NCBI RefSeq assembly: GCF_018128225.1 | Contig: NZ_CP072377.1 | Span: 1,798,001-1,862,000, forward strand | Direction of reading: 5' to 3' | DNA length: 64,000 nucleotides | From: Leptotrichia sp. oral taxon 218 | GTDB taxonomy: Bacteria > Fusobacteriota > Fusobacteriia > Fusobacteriales > Leptotrichiaceae | Part shown: piece by piece, positions 24,107 through 34,573 of the stretch | Layout: every line of letters starts with the position of its first letter | How positions within the stretch are numbered: position 1 is the stretch's first letter | Notes under the pieces: model-generated | The model's database searches: none | Seen by the model: only the letters and a program-made list of their open reading frames with translations | What the model was told of the DNA's origin: nothing | Program-made: the position numbers and the translations under genes

Positions 24107-27100
24107 TTATGCCCTTTTTTTAAAATCTTTCCTTCTTTCGGTTTTAAATTTAATTTTACCTTTCCATTACTAGCAGAATAAAATGTATTTCCGTCTATTA
24201 AATTTATAAATTTTTCGTCTAAATAGTCAGTTGAAAATTCGATTTCCTGTTCATAAAAAGAATTATTGATTACAACAATTATTGAATATCTGTCATTAAT
24301 TCTTTCATAGACAATGACATCCTTTTCGTTATCTGCCATTATTTCTTTAAATTTTCCATAGACTAAAACTCTATTTTCTTTTCTTATTTTTATTAATTTT
24401 TTGTACCATTGAAATAAATCAGTGTCAACTTCTTGTGAATAACTTTCATTTTGATTTATGTATGACGGATTTTTTTCGTCGTCATAGATAAATTCTTCCC
24501 ATAACATTGGCTTTCTGCAATAAGGGTCAGTTGCTCCCCACATTCCTACTTCATCACCATAAAATAACATCGGTGCTCCAATATAAGTCATTTGAAAAAT
24601 TGAAATTAACTTTAAAACATCTTTTGGTTTAATTTCACTATTTCTCCAGTCAATTGTCGTATTTGGATGATAATTTCCAGCAAGACACGGTTTTATACTG
24701 TTGTAACCCTTTTCTAACTGTTTTCCTTCTTCCAGATTTCTTCCAATTCCATCGTTGACTATTCTCGAATAAAGTCTATCTGTATCATGAGAACCATTCA
24801 AATTTTGACTGGCTTGAAGCGCTTGATACGGATACCAAGATCTTTTTTCACGAAGTTCGTTAAAAAAGTCCTGTGCTTTTAATTTATATTGATACCCACC
24901 TTGACTGCTTTGATTTACAAAAAATCCAATCACAGTTTTTAGCCATTCATAGTTCATAACTGTATCAAATTTATTTCCATTATTTATGTCAACTGACGCA
25001 TTTCCCCATAATTCTGCTGTTATGTAGGAATCTTTCTTGCTTTCTTTTACAACTTTTCTCCATTCGTTCCAGAAACCTTGATTTTCCAAGCAGTTTGGCA
25101 CATCTAGTCGCCATCCGTCAATTCCGTCATCTTCTTGCCAATTTTCACTTTCAACTCCATCTGGACCATACATCCATTTTCTTGTGATATTAAAGATGTA
25201 TTCTTTATATTCCTGATTAAATGTATTAAATTCTGGAAGTGAATTAAATCCTGCCCAAGCATTGTAACGAACTTTTTTCTTATTAATTATAAGCGTTTCA
25301 TAAGCTTGTGCATCAGTCATATCATCAGTTATAGGAACATGGTCGCTAAAATCAGTAAATTTATACCAATCTTTATATTTTGAACTTTCTCCTTGAGCCA
25401 TTACAACATCAAATGACCAGTGTCTGTCACTGCTGTGATTAAAAACTCCGTCAAATATAACTCTTATTCCGTTTTTATGAAGTTCTTTTATTAAATCTAC
25501 CATTATCAAATCTGATTCTGTCCAAACCCAAGTTGCTGGATCTTCAGTTTCTCCATAACCATTTTTACCTCTGTCTTCTCCTTTCAAGTTCACTTGCAAT
25601 AACTCTAATTCACTATTATTTTTTACATTTGAACCAAGTACATCCACATAAGATTTATTTCCAAATTTATTTTCTTTGTTAATTTCTACGCCATATTCTT
25701 TTCCGCTTGTCTTAATTGTTCCAAAGTCAGGAGAAATATGTCTAAAGTCATTTGCCCCATACTTATGATTTTGATATGAGAAAAATACTGGATTTAACCA
25801 TATTGCTGTTATTCCAAGTTCTTTTAAATATGGTATTTTTTCTTTTATTCCCTGCAAATCTCCACCATACATTCTTGCATATTTTAAACTATAATCTATA
25901 TTCTGCTCTCCAATTCTTTCCCATCCAACTTTATCTTTAAAATCAGCTGTCCAACGGTTTCTATCAAATTTTCCATATAAATTATTAACTTTTTCCCATT
26001 TATATTTTTCTATAAAGTTTTGTTCATGAAGTTCATTTCTCATAAATACTTCTGGTCCAAATTCATTAAAAACGGGATCATTATAGTGATTTTTATTATA
26101 AAATCTATCTGGAAAAATATTGTACCAAATAACTTCTTTAGCCCAGTCTGGAATGCTAAAAATTTGAATTTCGTCTGATTTTGTATCAATTACAATCTTT
26201 GGTGGAACTTTATAATCTAAGTTTTTTCCATTAAAGTAAGCTTTTACTCCACCATCTTCCAAAATAAAATAATAACGAATTTTATCAACTTGTTTTCCAA
26301 AATCTATGATTCTCTCAAAATAATCAAATCCATTTGTTCTATCACGAAATCGCTCAAGTTCATAAATCATTTCATAGTTGTCTTCTTCATGTAAAACTAT
26401 GCTTATATAGACTTTTTCCACATCATTCATCTGTGTTCTAAGTTTAAATTCATATTCTCTATCGGAAATTTTATTAAAATACTGTAAATTTTTGTAGTTA
26501 TGTGCAATCGCTTTTAAGCTCACATTTTTGTCAATTGCTTCATACACAAATTTTCCAGTTCCCAAATCTCCTTTAGGAAACAAATCTCCGTTTTCTCCAA
26601 TTATTAATTTTTTATTTGCACCTTCTGGATACCATTTTCCATCAATTTCATATTTATATTCATAACTTCCTTCAGGAATTGCCAAAATTACTTCATAATT
26701 CGTCTTATCAAGCTGTTTAATCGGCTCATCTTCCAGTTTCCAGCCGTCGTAATTTGTCGCAATTTTTATACTTTTTGCTTCACTCAATCCAAATTCAGCT
26801 ATATCTAAATTCATTTTATAAAATTTCATTTTTTTCAAAATAAATTTCTTTTCTTCAGGTACAAATATAATTAAAATGTCAACTCCCTTTTGAAAACCTG
26901 TTATTGGTTTAGCCGATGCATTTTTTTCGACAACAGCATCAAAAGTTTCTGCAAATGGAGCAGTGTGGTTATATGTAACTCCGTAACTTTCATCATTTTC
27001 ATCTTTTATTTCAAAAAAATAACTTCCTTTATCAACATTTTCCCATTTATAAATTAAAAGTTTATCCCCTTTTTCTCTGAAATCGGCTTTTTTATAAAAC

Positions 27101-27135
27101 TTATTATCTTTGTATATCTCTATTTTATAGCTCAT
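24094..27135 (-). CDS. GH13 alpha-amylase-family glycoside hydrolase with N-terminal starch-binding regions
   Basis: 1013 residues, no signal peptide, so probably cytoplasmic breakdown of glycogen or imported maltodextrins. The first 330 residues hold beta-rich carbohydrate-binding-like modules, one resembling CBM48/AMPK-type glycogen-binding domains (YEYKYEIDGKWYPEG, about 150-165). The catalytic barrel follows from WYNIFPDRFYN. Catalytic residues fit the family: nucleophile in DGWRLDVPN (about D679), acid/base in TAELWGN (about E708) and third Asp in GSHDTDR (about D783). An insertion of about 50 residues after GANDFRHISPDFG is unusual. Overlap with the acetyltransferase gene downstream suggests an operon. 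Confidence 0.9.
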   Translation of the reverse strand: MSYKIEIYKDNKFYKKADFREKGDKLLIYKWENVDKGSYFFEIKDENDESYGVTYNHTAPFAETFDAVVEKNASAKPITGFQKGVDILIIFVPEEKKFILKKMKFYKMNLDIAEFGLSEAKSIKIATNYDGWKLEDEPIKQLDKTNYEVILAIPEGSYEYKYEIDGKWYPEGANKKLIIGENGDLFPKGDLGTGKFVYEAIDKNVSLKAIAHNYKNLQYFNKISDREYEFKLRTQMNDVEKVYISIVLHEEDNYEMIYELERFRDRTNGFDYFERIIDFGKQVDKIRYYFILEDGGVKAYFNGKNLDYKVPPKIVIDTKSDEIQIFSIPDWAKEVIWYNIFPDRFYNKNHYNDPVFNEFGPEVFMRNELHEQNFIEKYKWEKVNNLYGKFDRNRWTADFKDKVGWERIGEQNIDYSLKYARMYGGDLQGIKEKIPYLKELGITAIWLNPVFFSYQNHKYGANDFRHISPDFGTIKTSGKEYGVEINKENKFGNKSYVDVLGSNVKNNSELELLQVNLKGEDRGKNGYGETEDPATWVWTESDLIMVDLIKELHKNGIRVIFDGVFNHSSDRHWSFDVVMAQGESSKYKDWYKFTDFSDHVPITDDMTDAQAYETLIINKKKVRYNAWAGFNSLPEFNTFNQEYKEYIFNITRKWMYGPDGVESENWQEDDGIDGWRLDVPNCLENQGFWNEWRKVVKESKKDSYITAELWGNASVDINNGNKFDTVMNYEWLKTVIGFFVNQSSQGGYQYKLKAQDFFNELREKRSWYPYQALQASQNLNGSHDTDRLYSRIVNDGIGRNLEEGKQLEKGYNSIKPCLAGNYHPNTTIDWRNSEIKPKDVLKLISIFQMTYIGAPMLFYGDEVGMWGATDPYCRKPMLWEEFIYDDEKNPSYINQNESYSQEVDTDLFQWYKKLIKIRKENRVLVYGKFKEIMADNEKDVIVYERINDRYSIIVVINNSFYEQEIEFSTDYLDEKFINLIDGNTFYSASNGKVKLNLKPKEGKILKKGHKWEE

Positions 27136-27147
27136 TTATATTCTCCT

Positions 27148-28521
27148 TTATATTTCAAAAAACACTTTATACGCTTTATATGTTTCATACAAATCAGCTT
27201 TCGAAGAAATTTCAAATAGCGAATGCATAGATATAAGTGCAGGTCCTGCATCTATCGTCCTTATTCCATAATAAGCTAAGAATTTTGCGACAGTTCCTCC
27301 ACCGCCTTCGTCTACTTTGCCAAACCCTCCAATCTGATATTCTATGGCATTTTTCTCGAAAACTTCTCTAATTTCCTGGATAAATTCTGCGTCAGCATCA
27401 CTTGATCCATATTTTCCACCACTACCGGTATATTTTGCAAAAGCTATTCCATAAGATAATCTAGCCGCATTATCTAAGTCGTGAACTGAAGAAAAAACTG
27501 GATTTACAGCTGCTGTCACATCTGATGACAACGCTTTTGAATTCCATAATGTTTCTCTTAACATTTGGTCATTATAATTCTTTTCTGTCATTGACAAAAT
27601 TTTTCCTACAATATATTCTGGTAATGTTGATTTTAATCCTGTTGAACCTTCACTTCCGATTTCTTCCTTATCTGTTAAATAAACCATAACCGTTTTTCTA
27701 GGATCTTTTACTTCATATAGTGCTGCAAGGGAAGTGTATGCACAAATTCTGTCATCTTGTCCGTAACCACCTATCATAGTTTCATCTAGGCCCACATCTC
27801 TTAATTTACCAGCTGGAACAATTTCTAACTCCGCTGTAAAAAAGTCATCTTCTTCCATTCCATATTTTTCTTTTAATTTATTTAAAACCCATTGTTTTAC
27901 TTTTTTATCAATATTTTTATCTTTTACAGGCGTATTTCCAAAAAGGAGTTTCAATTCTTCACCTTTTATCACCTCTGCCGTTTTTCTGTCTCCCTGTACT
28001 TTTCGAGCTAAATGTGGTAAAACATCAGGCACGCAAAATACTGGCTCTCCTTCTTGTTCTCCAATCGCCAAAGTCACTTTTGTTCCATCTTTCAAGTAAA
28101 CTACCCCATGAAGCGCAAGTGGAGTTGAAGCCCACTGATATTTTTTTATTCCCCCATAATAATTTGTGTTAAGTAGTGCAAATTCTTCTTGCTCTTTAAT
28201 TGGATTCGGTTTTAAATCAAGTCTTGGTGAATCCAGATGTGAAACAATCATATTAATTCCATTTTTTATATCTTCTTTTCCGATAATTATTGCAACAATA
28301 TTTTTATCTCTGTTATTAAAATAAACTTTATCCCCTTCTTTTAAAGTTTCTTTTGTTTTTATATCAACAAAACCATTTTTTTTCAGTTTTTTTTCTGTCA
28401 CTACGACAAATTCTCTTTCTGTCTTTGCCAAATTCAAATACTTTTTATATTCTTCAGCAAATTCAAATACTTTTGATTTTTTTTCTTCGGAATAGTTTTT
28501 CCATAAATTCTCTTTTGTCAC
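27148..28521 (-). CDS. M18-family metallo-aminopeptidase
   Basis: 457 residues. Di-zinc aminopeptidase that removes acidic or neutral N-terminal residues in the cytoplasm. Metal and catalytic motifs are visible: SHLDSPRLDLK (His and Asp), GGYGQDDRIC, DKEEIGSEGSTG (general-base Glu and metal Glu) and a late SMHSLFEISS. The start is a GTG at 28521 preceded by AAGGAG at seven bases. It ends 12 bases before the GH13 gene start and is likely in the same transcript. The length and motif order are normal for bacterial M18 enzymes. Confidence 0.92.
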   Translation of the reverse strand: MTKENLWKNYSEEKKSKVFEFAEEYKKYLNLAKTEREFVVVTEKKLKKNGFVDIKTKETLKEGDKVYFNNRDKNIVAIIIGKEDIKNGINMIVSHLDSPRLDLKPNPIKEQEEFALLNTNYYGGIKKYQWASTPLALHGVVYLKDGTKVTLAIGEQEGEPVFCVPDVLPHLARKVQGDRKTAEVIKGEELKLLFGNTPVKDKNIDKKVKQWVLNKLKEKYGMEEDDFFTAELEIVPAGKLRDVGLDETMIGGYGQDDRICAYTSLAALYEVKDPRKTVMVYLTDKEEIGSEGSTGLKSTLPEYIVGKILSMTEKNYNDQMLRETLWNSKALSSDVTAAVNPVFSSVHDLDNAARLSYGIAFAKYTGSGGKYGSSDADAEFIQEIREVFEKNAIEYQIGGFGKVDEGGGGTVAKFLAYYGIRTIDAGPALISMHSLFEISSKADLYETYKAYKVFFEI

Positions 28522-28719
28522 CGCTAGCTCCTTCTTTTTTTATTTTTTCAAAATTTATTTCAACATATTCTTTAAACTTATTTTCCCTTAAATTTTTAAA
28601 TTTTCTAAATAATTAACTTTTTAGAAAAAACTAATTTAAAAATTAATATTACACCTATCCTAATATATTTTACATCTTTTTTATAAAAAATCAAGTTATT
28701 TTTAAAATAAATAAAAAAA

Positions 28720-28755
28720 AAGTTATTTTTTAATTTTTTTACTAAAAAATAACTT
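28720..28755 (-). terminator. Intrinsic terminator downstream of pgi
   Basis: AAGTTATTTTTTA (28720-28732) and TAAAAAATAACTT (28743-28755) are perfect 13-bp arms, with a T-run on the minus strand. It separates pgi from the aminopeptidase gene. Confidence 0.8.
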
Positions 28756-28786
28756 TTTTATTATTTTTATTTTTTAAAAAAATTTT

Positions 28787-30142
28787 TTATTTTATTTCTT
28801 TTAATTTTGCTTCTAATTCTTTTCCAGCTTCTTCATATCCTGGTTTTCCAAGTAATGCAAACATATTTTTCTTGTAAGCTTCAACTCCTGGCTGATCAAA
28901 TGGATTTACACCCAATAAATATCCACTCACTCCACATGCTTTTTCAAAAAAGTAAAATGCATATCCCAGTTGATAAGGAGTTGCTTCAGGAATATTTACT
29001 GATAAATTTGGTACTCCACCATCGACATGAGCTAAAATAACTCCATCTCTTGCTTTTTTATTTACATAATCCATAGTTTTTCCTGCCACAAAGTTAAGTC
29101 CATCCAAATTTTCTGCATCTTCTTCAATTTCAAATTCAACTTCTGGTTTATCAATTGAAACAACAGTTTCAATGAACACTCTTTGTCCTTCTTGAATAAA
29201 TTGTCCCAAAGAATGTAAATCAGTCGAAAAATCAGCTGATGATGGATAAAGTCCTTTTCCATCTTTTCCTTCAGATTCTCCAAACAATTGTTTCCACCAT
29301 TCAGCAAAATAATGTAATCTTGGTTCGTAATTAACCATTAATTCCACACTTTTACCTTTTCTAAGTAAAATATTTCTAACAGCTGCATATTGTAGAGCTT
29401 GGTTTTCTTCCAATTTTTTGCTAGAAAAATCTTTTACAGCATCAGCTGCTCCTCGCATCAACTCATCAATGTCTATTCCAGCTGCAGCGATTGGCAATAA
29501 TCCAACTGCTGTTAAAACAGAAAATCTTCCTCCAACATTATTCGGTACAACAAAAGTTTCATATCCTTCACTTGTAGCTAATGTTTTAAGCGCTCCTTTT
29601 ACTTTATCAGTAGTTGCATAAATTCTTTCTTTAGCACCTTCTTTTCCATATTTTTCTTCTAACAATTTTTTAAATACTCTGAAAGCAATTGCTGGCTCAG
29701 TTGTTGTTCCAGATTTTGAAATAACATTTACTGAAAAATCTCTGTCTCCGATTGCTTCAATTAAGTGTTTTAAATAAACTCCACTCATATTTGTTCCAGC
29801 AAAATAAATTTCTGGAGTTTTTCTTTTTTCTTTTGTTAAATTGTTGTAAAAGCTGTGTGATAAAAATTCAATTGCAGCTTTTGCTCCTAAATAAGAACCA
29901 CCTATTCCGATTACAACTAATACTTCTGAATCGTTTTTAATTTTTTCGGCAGCTTTTTTAATTCTATCAAATTCTTCTTTGTCATAGTCGCAAGGTAAAG
30001 TTGTCCAACCTAAAAAATCGTTCCCCGCTCCTTCCTTGTTTACTAAAACTTCATTTGCCAATTCTACAAATGGTTTTAGTTGAGTAATTTCTTTTTCATC
30101 AAAAAAATTTTTTGCAAATTTATAACTAAATTCCAATTTCAT
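28787..30142 (-). CDS. pgi: Glucose-6-phosphate isomerase
   Basis: 451 residues, the short form typical of Firmicutes and Fusobacteria. Interconverts glucose-6-phosphate and fructose-6-phosphate. Signature segments are [14 protein letters not shown] (about 76-89), [12 protein letters not shown] (about 141-152) and the C-terminal [12 protein letters not shown] with the catalytic lysine. GAGGAGAAAA precedes the ATG. Transcribed alone, with a strong terminator after the stop. Confidence 0.97.
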   Translation of the reverse strand: MKLEFSYKFAKNFFDEKEITQLKPFVELANEVLVNKEGAGNDFLGWTTLPCDYDKEEFDRIKKAAEKIKNDSEVLVVIGIGGSYLGAKAAIEFLSHSFYNNLTKEKRKTPEIYFAGTNMSGVYLKHLIEAIGDRDFSVNVISKSGTTTEPAIAFRVFKKLLEEKYGKEGAKERIYATTDKVKGALKTLATSEGYETFVVPNNVGGRFSVLTAVGLLPIAAAGIDIDELMRGAADAVKDFSSKKLEENQALQYAAVRNILLRKGKSVELMVNYEPRLHYFAEWWKQLFGESEGKDGKGLYPSSADFSTDLHSLGQFIQEGQRVFIETVVSIDKPEVEFEIEEDAENLDGLNFVAGKTMDYVNKKARDGVILAHVDGGVPNLSVNIPEATPYQLGYAFYFFEKACGVSGYLLGVNPFDQPGVEAYKKNMFALLGKPGYEEAGKELEAKLKEIK

Positions 30143-30330
30143 CTTTTTTTCTCCTCAAATCTATAAAATATTTTTTTTACATTTTAAGTATATCAAAAAA
30201 AAATATTTTTTTCAAATAAAAAAATATCGAACTAAAAATTTATCTTTAAAATCTTCACTAGTTCAAAAAAATATGTTAAAATAACATAAAGATTCAAAAT
30301 TTAATTTAATTAAAAGGAGTGTTTAATTAT

Positions 30331-30999
30331 ATGAAAAAGCTACTAACTTTTCTCTTACTAACTTTGTCAATCCAGCTATTTTCAGACAATTATAAAGTTA
30401 TTCAAAAAAAAGGTGTCACTTTATCACAGCAAGAACTGAATAAGAATAATAAAGAAATCGAAATTGCAGCTAAAAGAGACTATAATTTAATTTTACAAGG
30501 AGCATCAATTGGGACGAAATCAATGCTTTCCCGAATGATGAATCAACAATTTCAAGCGTCTAAAAATAATAATCAGATGCTTAAAAATTATCAAAAAAAG
30601 ATAGAAAAATTTTCTAGTGATATGATTGATTATATGTTAAACAACAATAAAATTGAAATTGAAAAAATAAGATATGTTAAAAATGATGTCGTGGAAGTTA
30701 CATTAAATATAAAAATAAAAATGCCAGATGTGGCAGGAAGCTACAAAAAAATATTTGAATTAATGACAAACGAAGATTTTATAAGCAAAAAAGAATTGAA
30801 GAATCTGTCAGAAGATGAAATTTTTGATAAAATAACAACAAAAATGTTTGAAACTGTGAAAAAAACTTTGGAACAAACACAAGAATATTCATCTTCAAAA
30901 GCTACAATTTATTTGGAAAAAGACAATGGAAAATGGGGAGTTGCTGAACTTGAAGAAAAATTAGAAAATTATAGACAAATGTATAAAATTTCAAAATAA
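30331..30999 (+). CDS. Exported protein of unknown function
   Basis: 222 residues from the ATG at 30331. A GTG four codons upstream overlaps the AAGGAG site and is not used. A signal peptide (MKKLLTFLLLTLSIQLFS) is followed by a helical, lysine-rich mature part with a central beta-like segment (KIEIEKIRYVKNDVVEVTLNIKIKMP). No lipobox and no recognised domain, though DUF5105-like bacterial exported proteins have similar layouts. A terminator follows at 31020-31049. Confidence 0.7.
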   Translation: MKKLLTFLLLTLSIQLFSDNYKVIQKKGVTLSQQELNKNNKEIEIAAKRDYNLILQGASIGTKSMLSRMMNQQFQASKNNNQMLKNYQKKIEKFSSDMIDYMLNNNKIEIEKIRYVKNDVVEVTLNIKIKMPDVAGSYKKIFELMTNEDFISKKELKNLSEDEIFDKITTKMFETVKKTLEQTQEYSSSKATIYLEKDNGKWGVAELEEKLENYRQMYKISK

Positions 31000-31019
31000 T
31001 TATATAAATTAAGTTCATA

Positions 31020-31049
31020 AAAGGGCTATCTTATAAAAAGATAACCCTT
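31020..31049 (+). terminator. Intrinsic terminator
   Basis: AAGGGCTATCTT (31021-31032) pairs with AAGATAACCCTT (31038-31049) with one mismatch and is followed by AATTTTTTATT. Confidence 0.8.
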
Positions 31050-31094
31050 AATTTTTTATTACTCTTGTTCTTCTATGTAAATCTTATAAAATTA

Positions 31095-31406
31095 CTATTT
31101 TTTAAATACACCAGTAACTTTATTTGCTAAGCCCTTAGCCCCTTCTACTGTCTTGTCTACTGCTTCCTCAGTGCCTTTTTTCACATCTTGAACAATTTTA
31201 CTATTTGAAGCTTTTTCTGCTAAATCTTTTGCGCCTTCCACAGTTTTTTCAAAAACTTCTTCTGTTCCTTTTTTAATATTCTGAGCAACTTCGCTTCCTG
31301 CAACTTCCTTTGCTTTTTCAGCAGCCTTATCAGCTAAATTTTTTGCTCCTTCTTCAGTTTTCTTTAAAGCGTCTTCCGCTCCTTTTTTCAAATCATCAAG
31401 TTTCAT
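31095..31406 (-). CDS. Small repeat protein, amphipathic alanine/lysine-rich (LEA-like)
   Basis: 103 residues made of three repeats of about 33 residues, each with the pattern KKGTEEAxxKTVEGAKxLAxKA. The heptad-like spacing and Ala/Lys/Glu content predict long amphipathic helices and high solubility. Similar repeats occur in LEA-like and apolipoprotein-like stress proteins. No signal peptide. The ribosome binding site AGAGGTG is close to the ATG. The protein's function is unknown, and protection of membranes or proteins under stress is only suggested by composition. Confidence 0.7.
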   Translation of the reverse strand: MKLDDLKKGAEDALKKTEEGAKNLADKAAEKAKEVAGSEVAQNIKKGTEEVFEKTVEGAKDLAEKASNSKIVQDVKKGTEEAVDKTVEGAKGLANKVTGVFKK

Positions 31407-31486
31407 AATTTCACACCTCTATTTTCTTTTATTTTATTATTTTTATTTTTTATATTTTTTATAAATATCAAATATTCTTTTTTTAT

Positions 31487-33315
31487 TTATTCTACAGTTA
31501 CTGATTTTGCCAAGTTTCTTGGTTTATCCACATCATTTCCTTTTAATTTTGATAAATAATATGCTAACAACTGATGGATGATAATTGACAAGAATCCTGT
31601 ATATTCATCTTCAACTGCTGGTATATAAAATACTTCATCAGCAACTTCTTCCACCAATGTATTTCCTTCTTTTGCAACCGCAATTACATAAGCTCCTCTT
31701 GCCACAACTTCTTTTATATTTGAAACTGATTTATCGAATAAATCTGATTGAGTAACATTTATTACAACTGGCACACCTTCGTCAATCAACGCTATTGTTC
31801 CATGTTTTAATTCTCCCGAAGCAAATGCTTCTGAATGAATGTAAGAAATTTCTTTAGATTTTAGTGCACCTTCTACGGCTATCATATAATCTAATCCTCT
31901 TCCCAAATAAAAAATACTTTGTTGATTCAATATTTTTGCAGCTACTTTTTCAACTTTTTCTGAATGTTCCAACACTTTTTCAACTTTTTCTTTAAGATTA
32001 TAAAGTGAATCTATATCATGTTCATATTGCTCTTTTGTAATTTTATTAAATTTATAAGCCATATCAATTGCTAATAAGTACAAAATCATCATTTGAGTGC
32101 TGTAAGCCTTAGTTGAAGCAACGGCTATTTCAGGACCTGCCCAAGTGTAAATTACATGATCCGCTTCTCTTGCAATTGAAGAACCGACAACATTAGTTAT
32201 TGCCACAACTTTAGCACCTTTTCTTTTACCTTCTTTCATAGCTTCCAAAGTGTCCAAAGTTTCTCCAGATTGACTCAATACAATAATTAGCGTATTTTCA
32301 TCAATAACTGGATTTCTATATCTGAATTCTGAAGCTAATTCGACATCCACTTTTATTCTAGTTTTTTTCTCAATTATGTATTTTCCAACCAATCCTGCGT
32401 GATATGCAGTTCCACAAGCTACTATATATACATTGCTTACACCTTCTAAATATTCTTTTGTAAGTCCAGCGTCTTCAAAATTAATTTTTTTATTTTCATC
32501 AATTCTGCTGTTCAAAGTTTCCATCAAAACTTTTGGCTGCTCATAAATTTCTTTTTCCATGAAATATTCGTAACCGCCTTTTGAAGCAGCTTCCAAATCC
32601 CACTCAACATGAGTTACATCTCTTTTTACTTCATTTCCTTCAGTATCCATTATTTTAACAGAATCTTTTTTTATTTCTACAATTTCATTATTTTCAATTA
32701 AATATATATCTCTTGTATATTTTAAAATTGCTGGAATATCAGAAGCGATAAAGTTTTCCCCTTTTCCAAGTCCCAAAATTAATGGACTTTCCTTTCTTGC
32801 AGCAATAATTCTATCTGGCTCTGAAATTGACATCATTCCTAGTGCATACGCACCTTTAATAATTTTTAACATTTTTTTTACGGCTTCCAGCAAATCACCT
32901 TCATAAAGGCTATCTAGCAAATGAGCCACAACTTCCGTATCAGTTTCAGAAATAAATTCATATCCTTTTGAAATCAAATCTTTTTTAATTCCAAGTAATT
33001 TTCAATAATTCCATTGTGAACTACAACTAAAGTCTTATCTTTATTAAAATGCGGATGAGAATTTACATCAGATGGTTTTCCATGAGTTGCCCATCTTGTA
33101 TGCCCAATTCCAATATTACCTTTCAAAGGATTCTCTTTTAAAGCATTTTCCAAATTTTTTAATCTTCCAACTTTTTTTACAATGTCAAATTTTGACTTTC
33201 CAGTATTTACAGCAATTCCAGCTGAATCATATCCCCTGTATTCCAATTTCTCTAATCCATCAATTACAAAATCTTGAGCATTTTGTGAACCGATGTAACC
33301 TACTATTCCACACAT
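31487..33315 (-). CDS. glmS: Glutamine--fructose-6-phosphate aminotransferase, with a one-base frameshift
   Basis: Makes glucosamine-6-phosphate for peptidoglycan and LPS. The start is the ATG at 33315 (MCGIVGYIG, so Cys becomes the N-terminal nucleophile), preceded by AAGGAG. A 10-codon upstream extension is not used. The glutaminase part ([17 protein letters not shown]) ends at a frameshift near 32984, and the isomerase part ([12 protein letters not shown], then the C-terminal KSVTVE) continues in the other frame. The break is TTAAAAAAGAT: 0-frame reads L-K-K-I-stop, while one more A or a -1 slip gives L-K-K-D-L-I-S-K. A self-cleaving glmS ribozyme lies upstream. Confidence 0.9.
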
Positions 33316-33403
33316 AGCGTTCTCCTTTACAAATATAAAATTCAAAAAGAATAATCACTATAATATTTTTGTTTTATAATTTCTTATAACTTTTGTATAT
33401 TAT

Positions 33404-33488
33404 TCAGGTTGTGATAACCCAAAGAGCATCCGCCGAATTTTCGATAACTCTTTTTCCTCGTCTCCTTTTTTAAAAAGGTCTGGCGCTA
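33404..33488 (-). ncRNA. glmS self-cleaving ribozyme/riboswitch
   Basis: The minus strand upstream of glmS carries the conserved order AGCGCCAGACC (cleavage between A33487 and G33486), GACGAGG, GTTATCGA, TTCGGCGGATGC and the P4-like GGGTTATCACAACC. These match the glmS ribozyme core, which cleaves itself when glucosamine-6-phosphate binds and so lowers glmS mRNA. The P1 stem is short (CCTTTTTT/AAAAAAGG). Confidence 0.93.
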
Positions 33489-33586
33489 TTTTTAATTTTT
33501 ATTCTTTTTGTTAAATAATTATATCAAATTTACTATTTTTTTTCAATATTTTATTTTTTTTATAAATTATAAAATTTAAAATAAAA

Positions 33587-33610
33587 AAAACTGTCTTTTT
33601 AGACAGTTTT
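33587..33610 (-). terminator. Intrinsic terminator after tRNA-Gln
   Basis: AAAACTGTCT and AGACAGTTTT form a perfect 10-bp stem with T-runs on the minus strand, 30 bases after the tRNA. Confidence 0.8.
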
Positions 33611-33640
33611 ATATAAATAACTATTTTAAATTTTTAAAAA

Positions 33641-33715
33641 TGGCTGGGCTGAATGGATTCGAACCATTGCATGCTAGAGTCAAAGTCTAGTGCCTTACCG
33701 CTTGGCGACAGCCCA
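33641..33715 (-). tRNA. tRNA-Gln (TTG)
   Basis: Cloverleaf on the minus strand with acceptor TGGGCTG/CAGCCCA, anticodon arm CTAGA-CTTTGAC-TCTAG giving anticodon TTG, T-loop GGTTCGAATCC, and an encoded CCA end. Confidence 0.95.
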
Positions 33716-33890
33716 ACAAGTCATAACTTTTACGACTATGTAAGTATATCAAAAAAAAATAATTTTGTCAACACTTTTTTTTATTTTAATTGAAAAAAAT
33801 TTTTTTATTATTTGATTTAAAGTTCAAAAATATAGAGAATATCGAACCTTTCTTTCAATATTCTCCATCTTCAAAACTTACTTTTTCAAA

Positions 33891-34430
33891 TTAAATATGC
33901 CACATAAAAAAGTCTTCTTCAGCTTTTTGAATAATTCTTGCGGGAATTCCAACAGCTACGGCATTGTCGGGAACATCTTTTAAAACAACGGAATTTGCAC
34001 CTATTTTTACATTATTTCCGACCGTTATATTTCCCAAAATTTTAGCTCCCGCACCAACTGTCACATTATTTTTTAATGTAGGATGTCTTTTTCCTTTCTC
34101 GGTCGTCACTCCACCTAAAGTCACACCGTGATAAATTACACAATCATCGCCAATTTCAGCAGTTTCTCCAACTACAATTCCCATTCCGTGGTCAAAGAAA
34201 ATTCGTTTTCCTAAAGTTGCTCCTGGATGAATTTCTATTCCAGTAAAAAATCTTGAAATTTGAGAAAAAAGTCTAGCCAAGAAAAAAAGTTTTTTCTTTT
34301 GAAAAAAATGCGCTATTTTGTGATTTATTACCGCATGTAGCGACGGATATAATAAAATTTCTAATTTATGTCTGGCCGCTGGATCTTTTTGAGCGATATT
34401 GTCAAATTCTTCTTTTAATTGTTTAAAAAT
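33891..34430 (-). CDS. cysE: Serine O-acetyltransferase with an apparent ATT start codon
   Basis: Makes O-acetylserine for cysteine synthesis. 179 residues from the ATT at 34430. The left-handed hexapeptide-repeat domain contains [19 protein letters not shown] (catalytic His/Asp region), HGVTLGG and [10 protein letters not shown]. The helical N-domain ([20 protein letters not shown] through [14 protein letters not shown]) is complete and matches family proteins that begin MFK. In this sequence the M position is ATT, eight bases after GGAGG, and no in-frame ATG, GTG or TTG is suitably placed. A TTG start at 34280 would remove 50 conserved residues. cysK lies upstream in the same direction. Confidence 0.85.
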   Translation of the reverse strand: MFKQLKEEFDNIAQKDPAARHKLEILLYPSLHAVINHKIAHFFQKKKLFFLARLFSQISRFFTGIEIHPGATLGKRIFFDHGMGIVVGETAEIGDDCVIYHGVTLGGVTTEKGKRHPTLKNNVTVGAGAKILGNITVGNNVKIGANSVVLKDVPDNAVAVGIPARIIQKAEEDFFMWHI

Positions 34431-34573
34431 GGCAAACTCCTCCTTTTTAATTTTTTTATTTTTTATTTTTTTACTGTTACATATGCTTAAATTTAATAAA
34501 ATTTATAAAAAAATTTCAAGTAAATAATTTATTAATACTTGAATTATTTTCATATTTATATATTTTGTAAATT

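Noticed and set aside
31487-33345. glmS read as two separate genes
   Set aside because: The two parts are the two halves of one GlmS enzyme and meet at a single missing base. The second part has no plausible start.
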